Numbered from the stretch's first letter, positions 17,707 to 25,824 are shown. The stretch: DNA of 64,000 nt from Tannockella sp964372125 (GCA_964372125.1 CAYJPL010000009.1:1-64000), one strand, 5' to 3'. The notes: generated by a model not told the origin, from the sequence alone. Program-made: numbers and translations.

Positions 17707-18345
17707 TTATAACGTAAAGGTATCAAGATATTCTTGTAATTCGTTTATAAAACGGGAAAGATGAAATCCATCACATACTGCATGGTGTACCTGTAATGCT
17801 AGTGGGAGCATTACTTTATCATTTTCTTCAAAATATTTTCCGATTGTAAAAATTGGAAGTAAGTAATCAAAGCCTTTTTGTAAGTTTAAATTAAATCCTG
17901 TAAAACTTGTCCAAGGAATACAAGATACATTAAAATAATTTTTTCCAACTAATGGCTTTGAATTTTGAAAATCTTTTTTACACTTAGTTACATCATCATT
18001 GTAGTTGTTTATGAATGTATTTAAGTCAGTAGAATATAATGTCCATGAATTAGAGAATGTTTTTGTAGCATTATGAAAAATACAATAGCTAGGATTCAAA
18101 AAATCATAGTATCCTATTTCATTATTATCGTTAATATCCATGCGAAACTCCTCGTGTACATTAACGATTTTAGAAAGTGCAAAAAGCATTACAGGGAAGA
18201 ATTTTAAATTGTTGGTACTAGTAATATTTAATAAATTTGTAATATCTAAATTCACGGTCATACTGTATGTACAAGGCACATTATCAAAGTAGTGGTTATA
18301 ACTGTCTTTTCTATCCCAATTACGAGTATCAATTTTGTTGAACAT
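17707..18345 (-). CDS. catA: Chloramphenicol O-acetyltransferase (CatA type)
   Basis: 212 residues, the length of classical CATs. The N-terminus 'FNKIDTRNWDRKDSYNHYF', the 'CIPWTSFTGFNLN' segment and 'QVHHAVCDGFH' match the Gram-positive CATs of the pC194 type closely. The HHxxxDG motif supplies the catalytic His (about 188). The enzyme acetylates chloramphenicol with acetyl-CoA. All key residues seem intact. A likely -10 (TATAAT, minus strand, 18386-18391) leaves only about 35 nt of leader, too short for the translational attenuator of inducible cat genes. It is encoded against its neighbours, between galT and the LacI gene. Base composition resembles its surroundings. A related acyltransferase with another substrate remains possible. 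Confidence 0.88.
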   Translation of the reverse strand: MFNKIDTRNWDRKDSYNHYFDNVPCTYSMTVNLDITNLLNITSTNNLKFFPVMLFALSKIVNVHEEFRMDINDNNEIGYYDFLNPSYCIFHNATKTFSNSWTLYSTDLNTFINNYNDDVTKCKKDFQNSKPLVGKNYFNVSCIPWTSFTGFNLNLQKGFDYLLPIFTIGKYFEENDKVMLPLALQVHHAVCDGFHLSRFINELQEYLDTFTL

Positions 18346-18443
18346 TATTTATTTTCTCCTATCTAAATGTATGAGATACAATACAATTATACATGCTCAA
18401 TAATAGTTTTACCATGATAATGTAGTTAAAATTATCCATGATT

Positions 18444-18486
18444 AAATAACTCGTAAACATGCACGCATGTAAGCAATTAGTTATTT
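18444..18486. repeat. 43-bp nested dyad between catA and the LacI gene
   Basis: Outer arms AAATAACT (18444-18451) and AGTTATTT (18479-18486) enclose a near-perfect inner palindrome, ACATGC-AC-GCATGT (18457-18470). It lies between the two divergent promoters and ends about 20 bp before the -35 of the LacI gene. It could be a protein binding site; it has no U tract. Confidence 0.6.
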
Positions 18487-18507
18487 CTTGGATGATGTCT
18501 AATTGTA

Positions 18508-18536
18508 TTGAATCAAGTAAGTATTTATAGTATGAT
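18508..18536 (+). promoter_or_regulatory. Promoter of the LacI-family gene
   Basis: TTGAAT (18508-18513), 17-nt spacer, TATGAT (18531-18536). The ATG lies 26 nt downstream. Confidence 0.75.
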
Positions 18537-18561
18537 TATGTCAGTAGAAAGGGGGGATTTG

Positions 18562-19581
18562 ATGAATAGTGAAGAAATAGCAAGGCTAGCAAAAGTTTCA
18601 AGAAGCACAGTATCACGTGTAATAAATAACTATCCAAATGTCCCAGAACACACAAGAAAAAAAGTCCAAGCAATAATTGATCAATATGGATATAAACCAA
18701 ATGCTTCTGCAAGAATACTTGCAGGTAAAGCAAATAATATTATTGGAATATTTATTGGTGATATAGAAAGTGATGGAAATCGTTGGAGCGGTATTAATTC
18801 GCCATATAATATGGAACTTGTTGTTAATTTAATTCATCAAGCTAAACAACGCGGCTACCTTACTTTGGTTGATGTAGTAACGAATGTTCAAGACTGTAAG
18901 GAAATGGAACATTACTTTAGTAATCGAATGATTTATGGTGGGATTTTTGTTGGTTTCCCATATCGTGCTAAGGAATTAGAAATGCTTGCAAAGGATAAAC
19001 ATAATATTGTATTAATTGATCAGTTGACAAATAAAGATGATGTCAATAATGAATTTAAAACAGTTAACACGGATAATATAAAAGGTGGCTATATTTCAAC
19101 AAAGCATCTTATTGATTTAGGACATAAAAAAATAGCACACATTAGTGGGGATAACCGTCTATCTTCCGTTGAAAGGGAGATAGGGTACCGCGATGCACTA
19201 AACGAAGCAGGAATTCTTTATCGTAAAGAGTATGTAATTCAAGGATATTATAAAGAAGATATTGCATATAAAAAAACAATTGAACTATTAAAAAAGCATC
19301 ATCCAACTGCAATATTTGTTGCTAATGACATTATGGCTTTAGGTGTTGTTAAGGCAATAGAAGACAGTGGATTAGAAGTACCTAAGGACATTTCAGTTGT
19401 TGGATTCGATAGTTTGAAGCAATCACAATGGTTAGATTTACAACTTACTTCTGCAGCAGTGAATCTAAAAGAAGTTGCTAGTGAAGCAGTATCTTTAGTA
19501 CTAGAAAAAGAAAGTAATAATAAACACCGCTTATGTGATTTATCGATTACGATAGGCAAAACGACAATAGAAAATAAATAA
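18562..19581 (+). CDS. LacI/GalR-family transcriptional regulator, likely of the galactose operon
   Basis: 339 residues. The N-terminal LacI helix-turn-helix 'EEIARLAKVSRSTVSRVINN' and hinge 'YGYKPNASARILAGK' precede a periplasmic-binding-like sugar domain ('GIFIGDIESDG', 'TDNIKGGYISTKHLIDLGHK', 'FVANDIMALGVVKAIEDSG', 'VVGFDSL'). It probably binds the two TAAACACGCGTTTA sites upstream of the symporter 8.7 kb away and responds to galactose or a derivative (inference from family and context). ATG 18562 is preceded by AAAGGGGGG; the frame is open upstream from a TTG that coincides with the -35 box. Confidence 0.88.
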   Translation: MNSEEIARLAKVSRSTVSRVINNYPNVPEHTRKKVQAIIDQYGYKPNASARILAGKANNIIGIFIGDIESDGNRWSGINSPYNMELVVNLIHQAKQRGYLTLVDVVTNVQDCKEMEHYFSNRMIYGGIFVGFPYRAKELEMLAKDKHNIVLIDQLTNKDDVNNEFKTVNTDNIKGGYISTKHLIDLGHKKIAHISGDNRLSSVEREIGYRDALNEAGILYRKEYVIQGYYKEDIAYKKTIELLKKHHPTAIFVANDIMALGVVKAIEDSGLEVPKDISVVGFDSLKQSQWLDLQLTSAAVNLKEVASEAVSLVLEKESNNKHRLCDLSITIGKTTIENK

Positions 19582-19583
19582 TG

Positions 19584-19612
19584 AAAACAAGTTGGGAACA
19601 ATTTGTTTTTTT
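19584..19612 (+). terminator. Terminator after the LacI gene
   Basis: AAAACAAGTTG (19584-19594), loop GGAA and CAATTTGTTTT (19599-19609) with one G-T pair, then T's. Confidence 0.85.
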
Positions 19613-19642
19613 ATAAAGCTATTAATAATAGCCCAATTGTAA

Positions 19643-19671
19643 TTGACTATATAAGTTCAATTTGTTAAAAT
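19643..19671 (+). promoter_or_regulatory. Promoter of the T-box/valS operon
   Basis: TTGACT (19643-19648), 17-nt spacer, TAAAAT (19666-19671). The start site would be close to the first bases of the T-box leader. Confidence 0.75.
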
Positions 19672-19683
19672 ATCATTAGCAAT

Positions 19684-19889
19684 GATTAGGAAGAGTAGTA
19701 TATGTATTTTTATAGAGAGTCTTGGGTGCTGGAAACAAGATATAAGAAATATATGAAGGTAGCCTAGGAGCATGCTTAGTGAACTAATAGTAACTAAGCA
19801 CGTAGCACTGCGTTAAAGTGTAGAGGCATAATAATTATGCAAAGTAAGGTGGTACCACGAGCATTCGTCCTTATGACGGGTGTTTTTTT
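19684..19889 (+). ncRNA. T-box riboswitch, valine-type
   Basis: The leader has a GAGTAG-containing lower Stem I, the distal 'GGTGCTGGAAAC' region, a probable specifier GTA (valine) in 'GAAGGTAGCC' near 19755-19763, and the T-box core AAGGTGGTACCACG at 19846-19859. The expression platform is a terminator: 19861-19869 with 19875-19883 and a T run to 19889. Uncharged tRNA-Val would pair with the specifier and T-box and favour antitermination. The GTA specifier agrees with valS as the second gene downstream. Confidence 0.93.
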
Positions 19890-19910
19890 ATTTTCAAGGA
19901 GGAAAAGGAA

Positions 19911-20561
19911 ATGACATTAGATCAAATTATTTATTTTATATTTTTAACATTAAGTATTGCATTAGCTGTATTTGTCGGATTACGTTTTAAGCAAATCAAA
20001 AAAACACAAGCAGCATATCAAGCAGAGTATGATGAAAAAAGAGAAAAATATCGTACATTAACTAGTGAACAGTTTGACAATACACCAGTAACTGAGTTAA
20101 CTCATGTTGCATTGTTTCATATTATGTCTAAAGAAGATAAAATGTACGAATTAGAAGATTTAGAAGGTGTGAAGTTAACTGATTATTTAACACATCCTGA
20201 AAAATTAATTTATACAATTTATTTATTAGAGTTATCACTTGAAGGTGGTAGAGGTTCAATTCATTCATTTTTCATTGAAGAAAAATATAAAGAATTCGTA
20301 CCATATGCAAGCGAAGCATTTGAGGCTGTTAAATGTTTTGAAATTGCAGAATTATTAAAATCTGCTGCAAAGCTTGCATATGTAGTTGAACATGATTTAG
20401 ATTTGGATGAAATTCAAGATGAGGGTGATTATGGTTCTTATAATTTTGCGGACTATACTTCTCAATTCTTATCGATGGTTAAGTCATCGGCAATAGTAGA
20501 ATTATCAGGAAATTATATTAGAGCTCATAAAGAAGACTTTATTGATAAAACGGAGGATTAA
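19911..20561 (+). CDS. Membrane-anchored DUF4375 (DMP19)-like protein of unknown function
   Basis: 216 residues, first gene after the T-box. One N-terminal transmembrane helix (about 4-24) is followed by a basic/coiled segment and a helical acidic domain facing the cytosol. The stretch 'LELSLEGGRGSIHSFFIEE' and the following helix-rich 'AFEAVKCFEIAELLKSA' resemble the DUF4375/DMP19 family, in which a glycine-containing loop precedes an aromatic motif; this is a weak, unsearched resemblance. DMP19 has been described as a DNA mimic in Neisseria, but nothing here shows that role. It ends 1 nt before the valS ATG and carries the valS ribosome binding site in its last codons, so the two are translated together. 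Confidence 0.55.
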   Translation: MTLDQIIYFIFLTLSIALAVFVGLRFKQIKKTQAAYQAEYDEKREKYRTLTSEQFDNTPVTELTHVALFHIMSKEDKMYELEDLEGVKLTDYLTHPEKLIYTIYLLELSLEGGRGSIHSFFIEEKYKEFVPYASEAFEAVKCFEIAELLKSAAKLAYVVEHDLDLDEIQDEGDYGSYNFADYTSQFLSMVKSSAIVELSGNYIRAHKEDFIDKTED

Positions 20562-20562
20562 T

Positions 20563-23184
20563 ATGAAAAAGGAATTAGCAAGTAAATATGAACATAAAAG
20601 TGTTGAAAATGGTAAATATCAACAATGGTTAGATAAAAAATATTTTGAAGCAGGGGATACAACAAAAAAACCATATACAATTGTAATTCCGCCACCTAAT
20701 GTAACTGGTAAGTTACATTTAGGACATGCATGGGATACAACGCTGCAAGATATGATTATTCGTTATAAAAGAATGCAAGGATTCGATGCACTTTATTTAC
20801 CAGGAATGGATCATGCTGGAATTGCAACACAAGCAAAAGTTGAACAAAGACTTCGTGAGCAAGGTATTTCTAGATATGATTTGGGACGTGAAAAATTTCT
20901 AGAGCAAGCATGGTCTTGGAAAGAAGAATACGCAACACATATTCGTGAACAATGGGAAAAATTAGGATTATCATTAGACTACTCAAAAGAGAGATTTACA
21001 CTAGATGATGGACTTAGTGAAGCAGTAAAAGAAGTGTTTGTAAAGTTATATGAAAAAGGATATATATATCAAGGTAAACGTATAATTAACTGGGATCCAG
21101 CTCAAAGAACAGCACTTTCAAATATTGAAGTTATTCATAAAGAAGTAGAAGGTGCTATGTATTACTTCAAATATCAAGTTGAAGGCATGGATAAAAAACT
21201 AGTTATAGCAACGACTAGACCTGAAACAATGTTTGGGGATCAAGCAGTATTTGTTCATCCAGAAGATGATCGTTATAAAGATTTAATTGGAAAGTTTGTA
21301 ATAAATCCTGCAAACGGTGAAAAATTACCAATTATGGCAGACAGTTATATTGATATGGAATTTGGAACGGCAGTAATGAAATGTACACCAGCACATGATC
21401 CAAATGACTTTGTACTTGCAAAGACACATAATTTAGATATGCCAATTTGTATGAATGATGATGGAACAATGAATGAACTTGCACATAAATATGAAGGAAT
21501 GGATCGTTTTGAGTGTCGAAAAGCTTTGGTAAAAGACTTTGAAGATGCAGGTGTAGTAGACCATATTGAAAAACACATTCACCAAGTTGGTCACTCTGAA
21601 AGAAGTGATGCGATTGTAGAACCATATCTATCAAAGCAATGGTTTGTTAAGATGGAGCCACTTGCAAATCGTTCATTAGATAATCAAAAAGCAGATGGTA
21701 AAGTTAACTTTGTACCAGATAGATTCGAAAAGACATTTGGGCAATGGATGGAAAATATTGAAGATTGGTGTATTTCTAGACAGTTATGGTGGGGACACCG
21801 TGTACCTGCTTGGTACCATAAAGAAACTGGTGAAGTATATGTTTCTAAAACACCACCAACAGATATTGAAAATTGGAATCAAGATGAAGATGTACTAGAT
21901 ACATGGTTTTCAAGTGCATTATGGCCATTTTCAACTTTAGATTGGCCTCAAGATGATGCGAAATTATTTGAACGTTATTTCCCAACAAACACATTAGTAA
22001 CGGGGTATGATATTATCTTCTTCTGGGTTAGTCGAATGATTTTCCAATCACTAGAATTTACTGATCAAAGACCATTTGAACATGTATTAATTCATGGTTT
22101 GATTCGTGATGAACAAGGACGAAAAATGTCTAAATCATTGGGAAATGGTGTTGATCCAATTGATGTTATTGAAAAATATGGTGTAGATACATTACGTTTT
22201 TTCTTAACTACTAACTCTGCACCAGGAATGGATTTACGTTATACTCCTGAAAAATTGGAATCTTCTTGGAACTTTATAAATAAGATTTGGAATTCTGCAC
22301 GCTTTGTGCTAATGAATATTGATGAGTCTTTAGAATATAATGATTTAGATTTCTCAAATCTAAACTTATGTGATAAATGGATTCTACAACGTTTAAATCA
22401 AGTAATTAAAGATGTAGATACAAATATGGATAAATTTGAATTCGTTAATGTAGGAAGTGAATTATATAAATTTATTTGGGATGATTTTTGTTCATGGTAT
22501 ATTGAACTATCAAAATTACATCTACAAAGTGATAATGAAGTTGAAAAAAATGCAAGCCTACATACATTAGTATATGTACTAAATTCAATCGTTAAAATGT
22601 TACATCCGTTTATGCCGTTTGTAACTGAAGAAATCTATCAAGCTATTCCACATGTAGAAGAATCAATTTGTATTTCTTCTTGGCCTACAGTAAATCCTGA
22701 TTTTGATTTCAATGAAACAATTGAACAGTTTGGATATTTACAAGATATCATTAAAGGAATTCGTGAAATTCGTTTACAATATACAATTAAAAACGCTATT
22801 GAAGTACCATACATAATGGAAATCAAAGATGATGCTCTAAAAGGTATATTAGAAACATGTGTACCATATGTTAAAAAACTATGTAATGCAACTTGTAATG
22901 GGTATAACTTAGAAACATCAGGTGATGTTGCTAGTATTACTTGTAAAGGTGGTAATGTCTTATTAGTTGAATTAGGGGACTATGTAGATAAAGATGCTGA
23001 AAGAGAAAAAATGGAAAAACAACTCGCAACTTTAGAAAAAGAAATTGCAAGATGTACAGGGATGCTTAGTAATGAAAGATTTGTTTCTAAAGCACCTGTT
23101 GCAAAGATTAATGAAGAAAAAAATAAACTTGCAGATTACCAATCTAAGTATGATGCAATAAAAGAAAAACTTACATCAATGTAA
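20563..23184 (+). CDS. valS: Valyl-tRNA synthetase
   Basis: 873 residues, class Ia synthetase. 'HLGH' lies at residues 52-55 inside 'PPPNVTGKLHLGHA', the CP1 editing domain follows ('TTRPETMFGDQAVFVHP', 'GTAVMKCTPAHDPNDF'), KMSKS is at 521-525, then the anticodon-binding helices and the C-terminal coiled-coil arm ('REKMEKQLATLEKEIA') that is specific to ValRS. It charges tRNA-Val and hydrolyses misacylated Thr-tRNA. GGAGG at 20552 and the ATG at 20563 set the start. Expression is controlled by the upstream T-box through the gene before it. Confidence 0.98.
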   Translation: MKKELASKYEHKSVENGKYQQWLDKKYFEAGDTTKKPYTIVIPPPNVTGKLHLGHAWDTTLQDMIIRYKRMQGFDALYLPGMDHAGIATQAKVEQRLREQGISRYDLGREKFLEQAWSWKEEYATHIREQWEKLGLSLDYSKERFTLDDGLSEAVKEVFVKLYEKGYIYQGKRIINWDPAQRTALSNIEVIHKEVEGAMYYFKYQVEGMDKKLVIATTRPETMFGDQAVFVHPEDDRYKDLIGKFVINPANGEKLPIMADSYIDMEFGTAVMKCTPAHDPNDFVLAKTHNLDMPICMNDDGTMNELAHKYEGMDRFECRKALVKDFEDAGVVDHIEKHIHQVGHSERSDAIVEPYLSKQWFVKMEPLANRSLDNQKADGKVNFVPDRFEKTFGQWMENIEDWCISRQLWWGHRVPAWYHKETGEVYVSKTPPTDIENWNQDEDVLDTWFSSALWPFSTLDWPQDDAKLFERYFPTNTLVTGYDIIFFWVSRMIFQSLEFTDQRPFEHVLIHGLIRDEQGRKMSKSLGNGVDPIDVIEKYGVDTLRFFLTTNSAPGMDLRYTPEKLESSWNFINKIWNSARFVLMNIDESLEYNDLDFSNLNLCDKWILQRLNQVIKDVDTNMDKFEFVNVGSELYKFIWDDFCSWYIELSKLHLQSDNEVEKNASLHTLVYVLNSIVKMLHPFMPFVTEEIYQAIPHVEESICISSWPTVNPDFDFNETIEQFGYLQDIIKGIREIRLQYTIKNAIEVPYIMEIKDDALKGILETCVPYVKKLCNATCNGYNLETSGDVASITCKGGNVLLVELGDYVDKDAEREKMEKQLATLEKEIARCTGMLSNERFVSKAPVAKINEEKNKLADYQSKYDAIKEKLTSM

Positions 23185-23189
23185 TAATC

Positions 23190-23225
23190 AAAGTAAGGTG
23201 CATATTTATGCCCTTGCTTTTTTTG
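23190..23225 (+). terminator. Terminator after valS
   Basis: AAGTAAGGTGCAT pairs with ATGCCCTTGCTT around TATTT with one bulge, then seven T. Confidence 0.85.
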
Positions 23226-23323
23226 TATGTTACAACTATTTAATAGTATTATAAAGTAATGCATGCAAATCATGATGTATGTAATAATAGATAAGTTGAT
23301 ACTAGTTAATAGAAAGGAGAAAT

Positions 23324-23482
23324 ATGAAAGAGTTGACAGTATGCCAACAACGTGAAATTAGCGGTGGTGGACTTGGTACGGGATTTATGCTTTTAGTGAT
23401 TGGGACAGCACTGTATAAAGTATTCTTCTCTAAAGCCGGTAGAATCAGTATTCCACGACTAATCTCTATAGAGTGGCGATAA
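23324..23482 (+). CDS. Double-glycine leader peptide (bacteriocin- or signal-like)
   Basis: A 52-codon gene with AAAGGAGA (23313-23320) ideally placed before the ATG. The first 15 residues, MKELTVCQQREISGG, look like a double-glycine leader: Leu at -12, Thr at -11, Ile at -4 and GG at -2/-1; Gln rather than a hydrophobic residue at -7 is atypical. The predicted mature peptide is 37 residues, with a glycine-rich hydrophobic helix ('GLGTGFMLLVIGTALYKVFF') and a basic tail ending in 'RISIPRLISIEWR'. Such peptides are cleaved and exported by peptidase-containing ABC transporters and act as class II bacteriocins or pheromones. No such transporter, immunity gene or kinase lies within the window, so it is an orphan. 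The gene is bracketed by the valS terminator and its own structured 3' region. Confidence 0.68.
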   Translation: MKELTVCQQREISGGGLGTGFMLLVIGTALYKVFFSKAGRISIPRLISIEWR

Positions 23483-23497
23483 TATAATTTGTACACT

Positions 23498-23566
23498 AAA
23501 AAGCATAGATGTATAAAACATTATAATTTCGGTTTTATAATTTTAAATATCAACTATGCTTTTTAC
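23498..23566 (+). terminator. Structured 3' region of the peptide gene, terminator-like
   Basis: Outer arms AAAAAGCATAG (23498-23508) and CTATGCTTTTT (23554-23564) are perfectly complementary. They enclose a second perfect hairpin, TATAAAAC (23512-23519) with GTTTTATA (23532-23539). The outer right arm ends in TTTTT, so it can terminate, but the nested form is larger than any other terminator here. Confidence 0.6.
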
Positions 23567-23600
23567 TTGATATGTAGTTTCAATAATGAGGAGTGATTAA

Positions 23601-24281
23601 ATGATATTGAAAGAATATCCTATACAAGAGTTACCACGTGAAAAAGCCATTCTTAATGGAATCGAGACATTAAGCAATGTTGAATTAGTCGCTTTATTGT
23701 TGCGTGTAGGAAATAAACAAGAGTCAGTATTAGAATTATCACAACGTCTATTAAATGAACTAGGTGGTATACAGTATTTAAATACAGTAGATTATCATCA
23801 ACTAGTACAGGTTAAAGGAATAAAAAAAGCAAAAGCGATAAGTATACTTGCAAGTGTTGAACTAGCAAAAAGACTAACTACAGTACATGGTGAATCAATT
23901 ATTATAAAAACACCTCATGATATTTATAAATATATATATGGACATTGTATGTTCGAGAAACAAGAAAAAGTATATTTACTTTGTTTTAATACAAAACTAG
24001 AACTTATGCGTTGTAAATTATTGTTTGTAGGATCCATTGATACCTCGCTATTTTCCACGTTAGAAATTTTCAAAGAAGCTTTTTTATGTGGAAGTCAAAG
24101 AATTGTAATAGTGCATAATCATCCATCTGGAAACCCGCAACCTTCCCGCGAGGATAAGGAGGTTACATCGCAAATAAAAAATATGTCAGAGCAATTAATG
24201 ATTGAATTAATTGATCACATAATAATAGGTAATAAGTGTTTTTATAGTTTTAGTGCAAATAAGGTGATGAGCGACGATTGA
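23601..24281 (+). CDS. radC: RadC-family JAB-domain protein
   Basis: 226 residues. An N-terminal helix-hairpin-helix part ('PREKAILNGIETLSNVELVALLLRVG', 'LVQVKGIKKAKAISILA') is followed by the RadC/JAB1 metallo-domain with 'VIVHNHPSGNPQPSREDKEVT', in which HxH and the downstream Asp form the zinc site. Despite its name its role in DNA repair is not established; the fold is that of JAMM isopeptidases. GAGGAGTG precedes the ATG. Its position just before mreC agrees with the conserved radC-mreBCD order, but mreB is absent. Confidence 0.94.
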   Translation: MILKEYPIQELPREKAILNGIETLSNVELVALLLRVGNKQESVLELSQRLLNELGGIQYLNTVDYHQLVQVKGIKKAKAISILASVELAKRLTTVHGESIIIKTPHDIYKYIYGHCMFEKQEKVYLLCFNTKLELMRCKLLFVGSIDTSLFSTLEIFKEAFLCGSQRIVIVHNHPSGNPQPSREDKEVTSQIKNMSEQLMIELIDHIIIGNKCFYSFSANKVMSDD

Positions 24282-24284
24282 CAA

Positions 24285-24313
24285 TTGCATTTTTACCATT
24301 TTGGCTTTATAAT
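24285..24313 (+). promoter_or_regulatory. Promoter of mreC-mreD
   Basis: TTGCAT (24285-24290), 17-nt spacer, TATAAT (24308-24313), overlapping the end of the radC intergenic gap. A TTGACA at 24278 is too far from the -10 (24 nt). Confidence 0.65.
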
Positions 24314-24335
24314 GGATAAAGACTGAGGTGATAAT

Positions 24336-25187
24336 GTGAATAAAAAAAGAAAAGTAAAAAAGAGTACAGTCGTTGTAGGTGTTGTTGTTGCTACAACACT
24401 AACAATAGTTTCACTAGTGTCATCACCAGTGATGACCACATTTGAAAGTATCTTTCGTGATTCTGTTGCGATTGTTGAATATTATATAATAAAAAAACCA
24501 TTAGAATTAATTGGTAATGTATTTACTGGTTATGCTGATATGAAAGATGTATATGAAGAAAATGAAATATTAAAAAATAAATTAGATTCCTATGAAGATA
24601 TTATCGCAAGGAACGAACTTCTTGAACAAGAAATAGTTGATTTAAAAAACATTATGAATATTGATCATTTACGTATTGACTATAAAATACAGTATGCAGC
24701 TGTTATCTCAAGAACGATTAGCGGCTGGGATAATGAATTATTAATAAATTTTGGTAGTAGTGATGGGGCAAAAACCGGTATGCCAGTGCTAGATGAAAAT
24801 GGAATGATTGGTGTTGTTGGTGATGTAACTGAACTTAGTTCAACAGTCGTGTTATTAACACAAGAAAATCCGGTAAATAAAATTCCAGTACAAGTTAATA
24901 GTGGTGATGAAGTTGTTTTTGGATTATTGGATGGATATGATGCACTAAATAATGTTTACGAGATTACTTTATTAGATACGATTGATCAACTTGAAGAAGA
25001 TGCACTAGTATATACTTCGGGACTTGGTGGTGAAGGTAGTTCTCCAGCAGGTATTTACATTGGTGAGGCTGATGAGTTAAATATACGTTCTGATGGAACT
25101 GCAATTCAACTTACGGTAACACCAGCTGTTGATTATAAGGATATACGTCATGTTTCTATTGTTACAACGGTAAATACTGATGAATAA
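24336..25187 (+). CDS. mreC: Cell-shape protein MreC
   Basis: 283 residues: a basic N-terminus, one transmembrane helix (about 10-32), a coiled coil ('EENEILKNKLDSYEDIIARNELLEQE', given here only as a region near 75-105) and the MreC beta-barrel domain ('AAVISRTISGWDNELLINFGSSDG', region 130-155). It sits on the outer face of the membrane and organises elongation-mode wall synthesis with MreD, RodA and PBP2. The start is GTG: the ATG 2 nt upstream runs straight into TGA, and GAGGTG is well placed for GTG 24336. It overlaps mreD by 8 nt. Confidence 0.93.
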   Translation: MNKKRKVKKSTVVVGVVVATTLTIVSLVSSPVMTTFESIFRDSVAIVEYYIIKKPLELIGNVFTGYADMKDVYEENEILKNKLDSYEDIIARNELLEQEIVDLKNIMNIDHLRIDYKIQYAAVISRTISGWDNELLINFGSSDGAKTGMPVLDENGMIGVVGDVTELSSTVVLLTQENPVNKIPVQVNSGDEVVFGLLDGYDALNNVYEITLLDTIDQLEEDALVYTSGLGGEGSSPAGIYIGEADELNIRSDGTAIQLTVTPAVDYKDIRHVSIVTTVNTDE

Positions 25188-25713
25188 GACAATTGTATTA
25201 AAATTCTTGGCAATTATTGGAGCGTTTAGCTTAGATAGCACGATATTATATTTTCTACCTTATGATGCAACAAAGTCTGGTCTAGATATCATACCATATA
25301 TAGGGGTACTACTGTTTTTGTTAATTATAAATGATTTAGAGACGGCAAAATGTTATCCATTTACAATACTTATTTCTATGTATTATATGGTTGTATATGG
25401 AAATTCATTGCCGATATACATTGTTTTATTTGTGGTTTCTACATACTTTTTACGTAGATATATGAAGATGTCGCCATTTTCATGGTTAGAGTTTGCCTTA
25501 GTGTCTATATCAACAGTTATGTTTATTGAAACTGTTGTGTATATACTGATGTGGATCACAAATATAACAGAACTAACAGCACAGTATTTCCTTCTTAATA
25601 GATTGCTACCTACGCTAGCTCTAGTTCTTATTTGTACTGTTATAATGTTTTATTTTTATGCTAAACAAAGTCGTTTTGATTCTACTAAAAATAAATTTAA
25701 TATTGAGTATTAA
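25180..25713 (+). CDS. mreD: Cell-shape protein MreD
   Basis: 177 residues with five to six membrane helices and few charges, the expected size and topology of MreD. Sequence motifs are weak in this family, so the call rests on topology, size and its overlap with mreC. It contributes to the elongasome at the membrane. A terminator follows at once, so the operon stops here without minC/minD. Confidence 0.85.
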   Translation: MNKTIVLKFLAIIGAFSLDSTILYFLPYDATKSGLDIIPYIGVLLFLLIINDLETAKCYPFTILISMYYMVVYGNSLPIYIVLFVVSTYFLRRYMKMSPFSWLEFALVSISTVMFIETVVYILMWITNITELTAQYFLLNRLLPTLALVLICTVIMFYFYAKQSRFDSTKNKFNIEY

Positions 25714-25718
25714 TGAAT

Positions 25719-25767
25719 GGATCTTTAAAGATAATCTACTAGCATAGATTACTTTAAGGATTTTTTT
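25719..25767 (+). terminator. Terminator after mreD
   Basis: A stem of about 16 bp (25721-25737 with 25745-25760, one bulge) followed by seven T. Confidence 0.9.
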
Positions 25768-25824
25768 AATAGAAATATTCATATGTACATAATTATATAT
25801 TGATACTTACATTACACATCTATT

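Noticed and set aside
23256..23290. Direct or inverted repeat around GCATGC upstream of the peptide gene as a regulator box
   Set aside because: ATGCATGC and ATGATGTATG resemble each other but do not align as a clean repeat.
23302..23496. 64-residue reading frame on the minus strand over the GG peptide gene
   Set aside because: It lacks a ribosome binding site and lies antisense to a plus-strand gene with a clear start and a leader motif.
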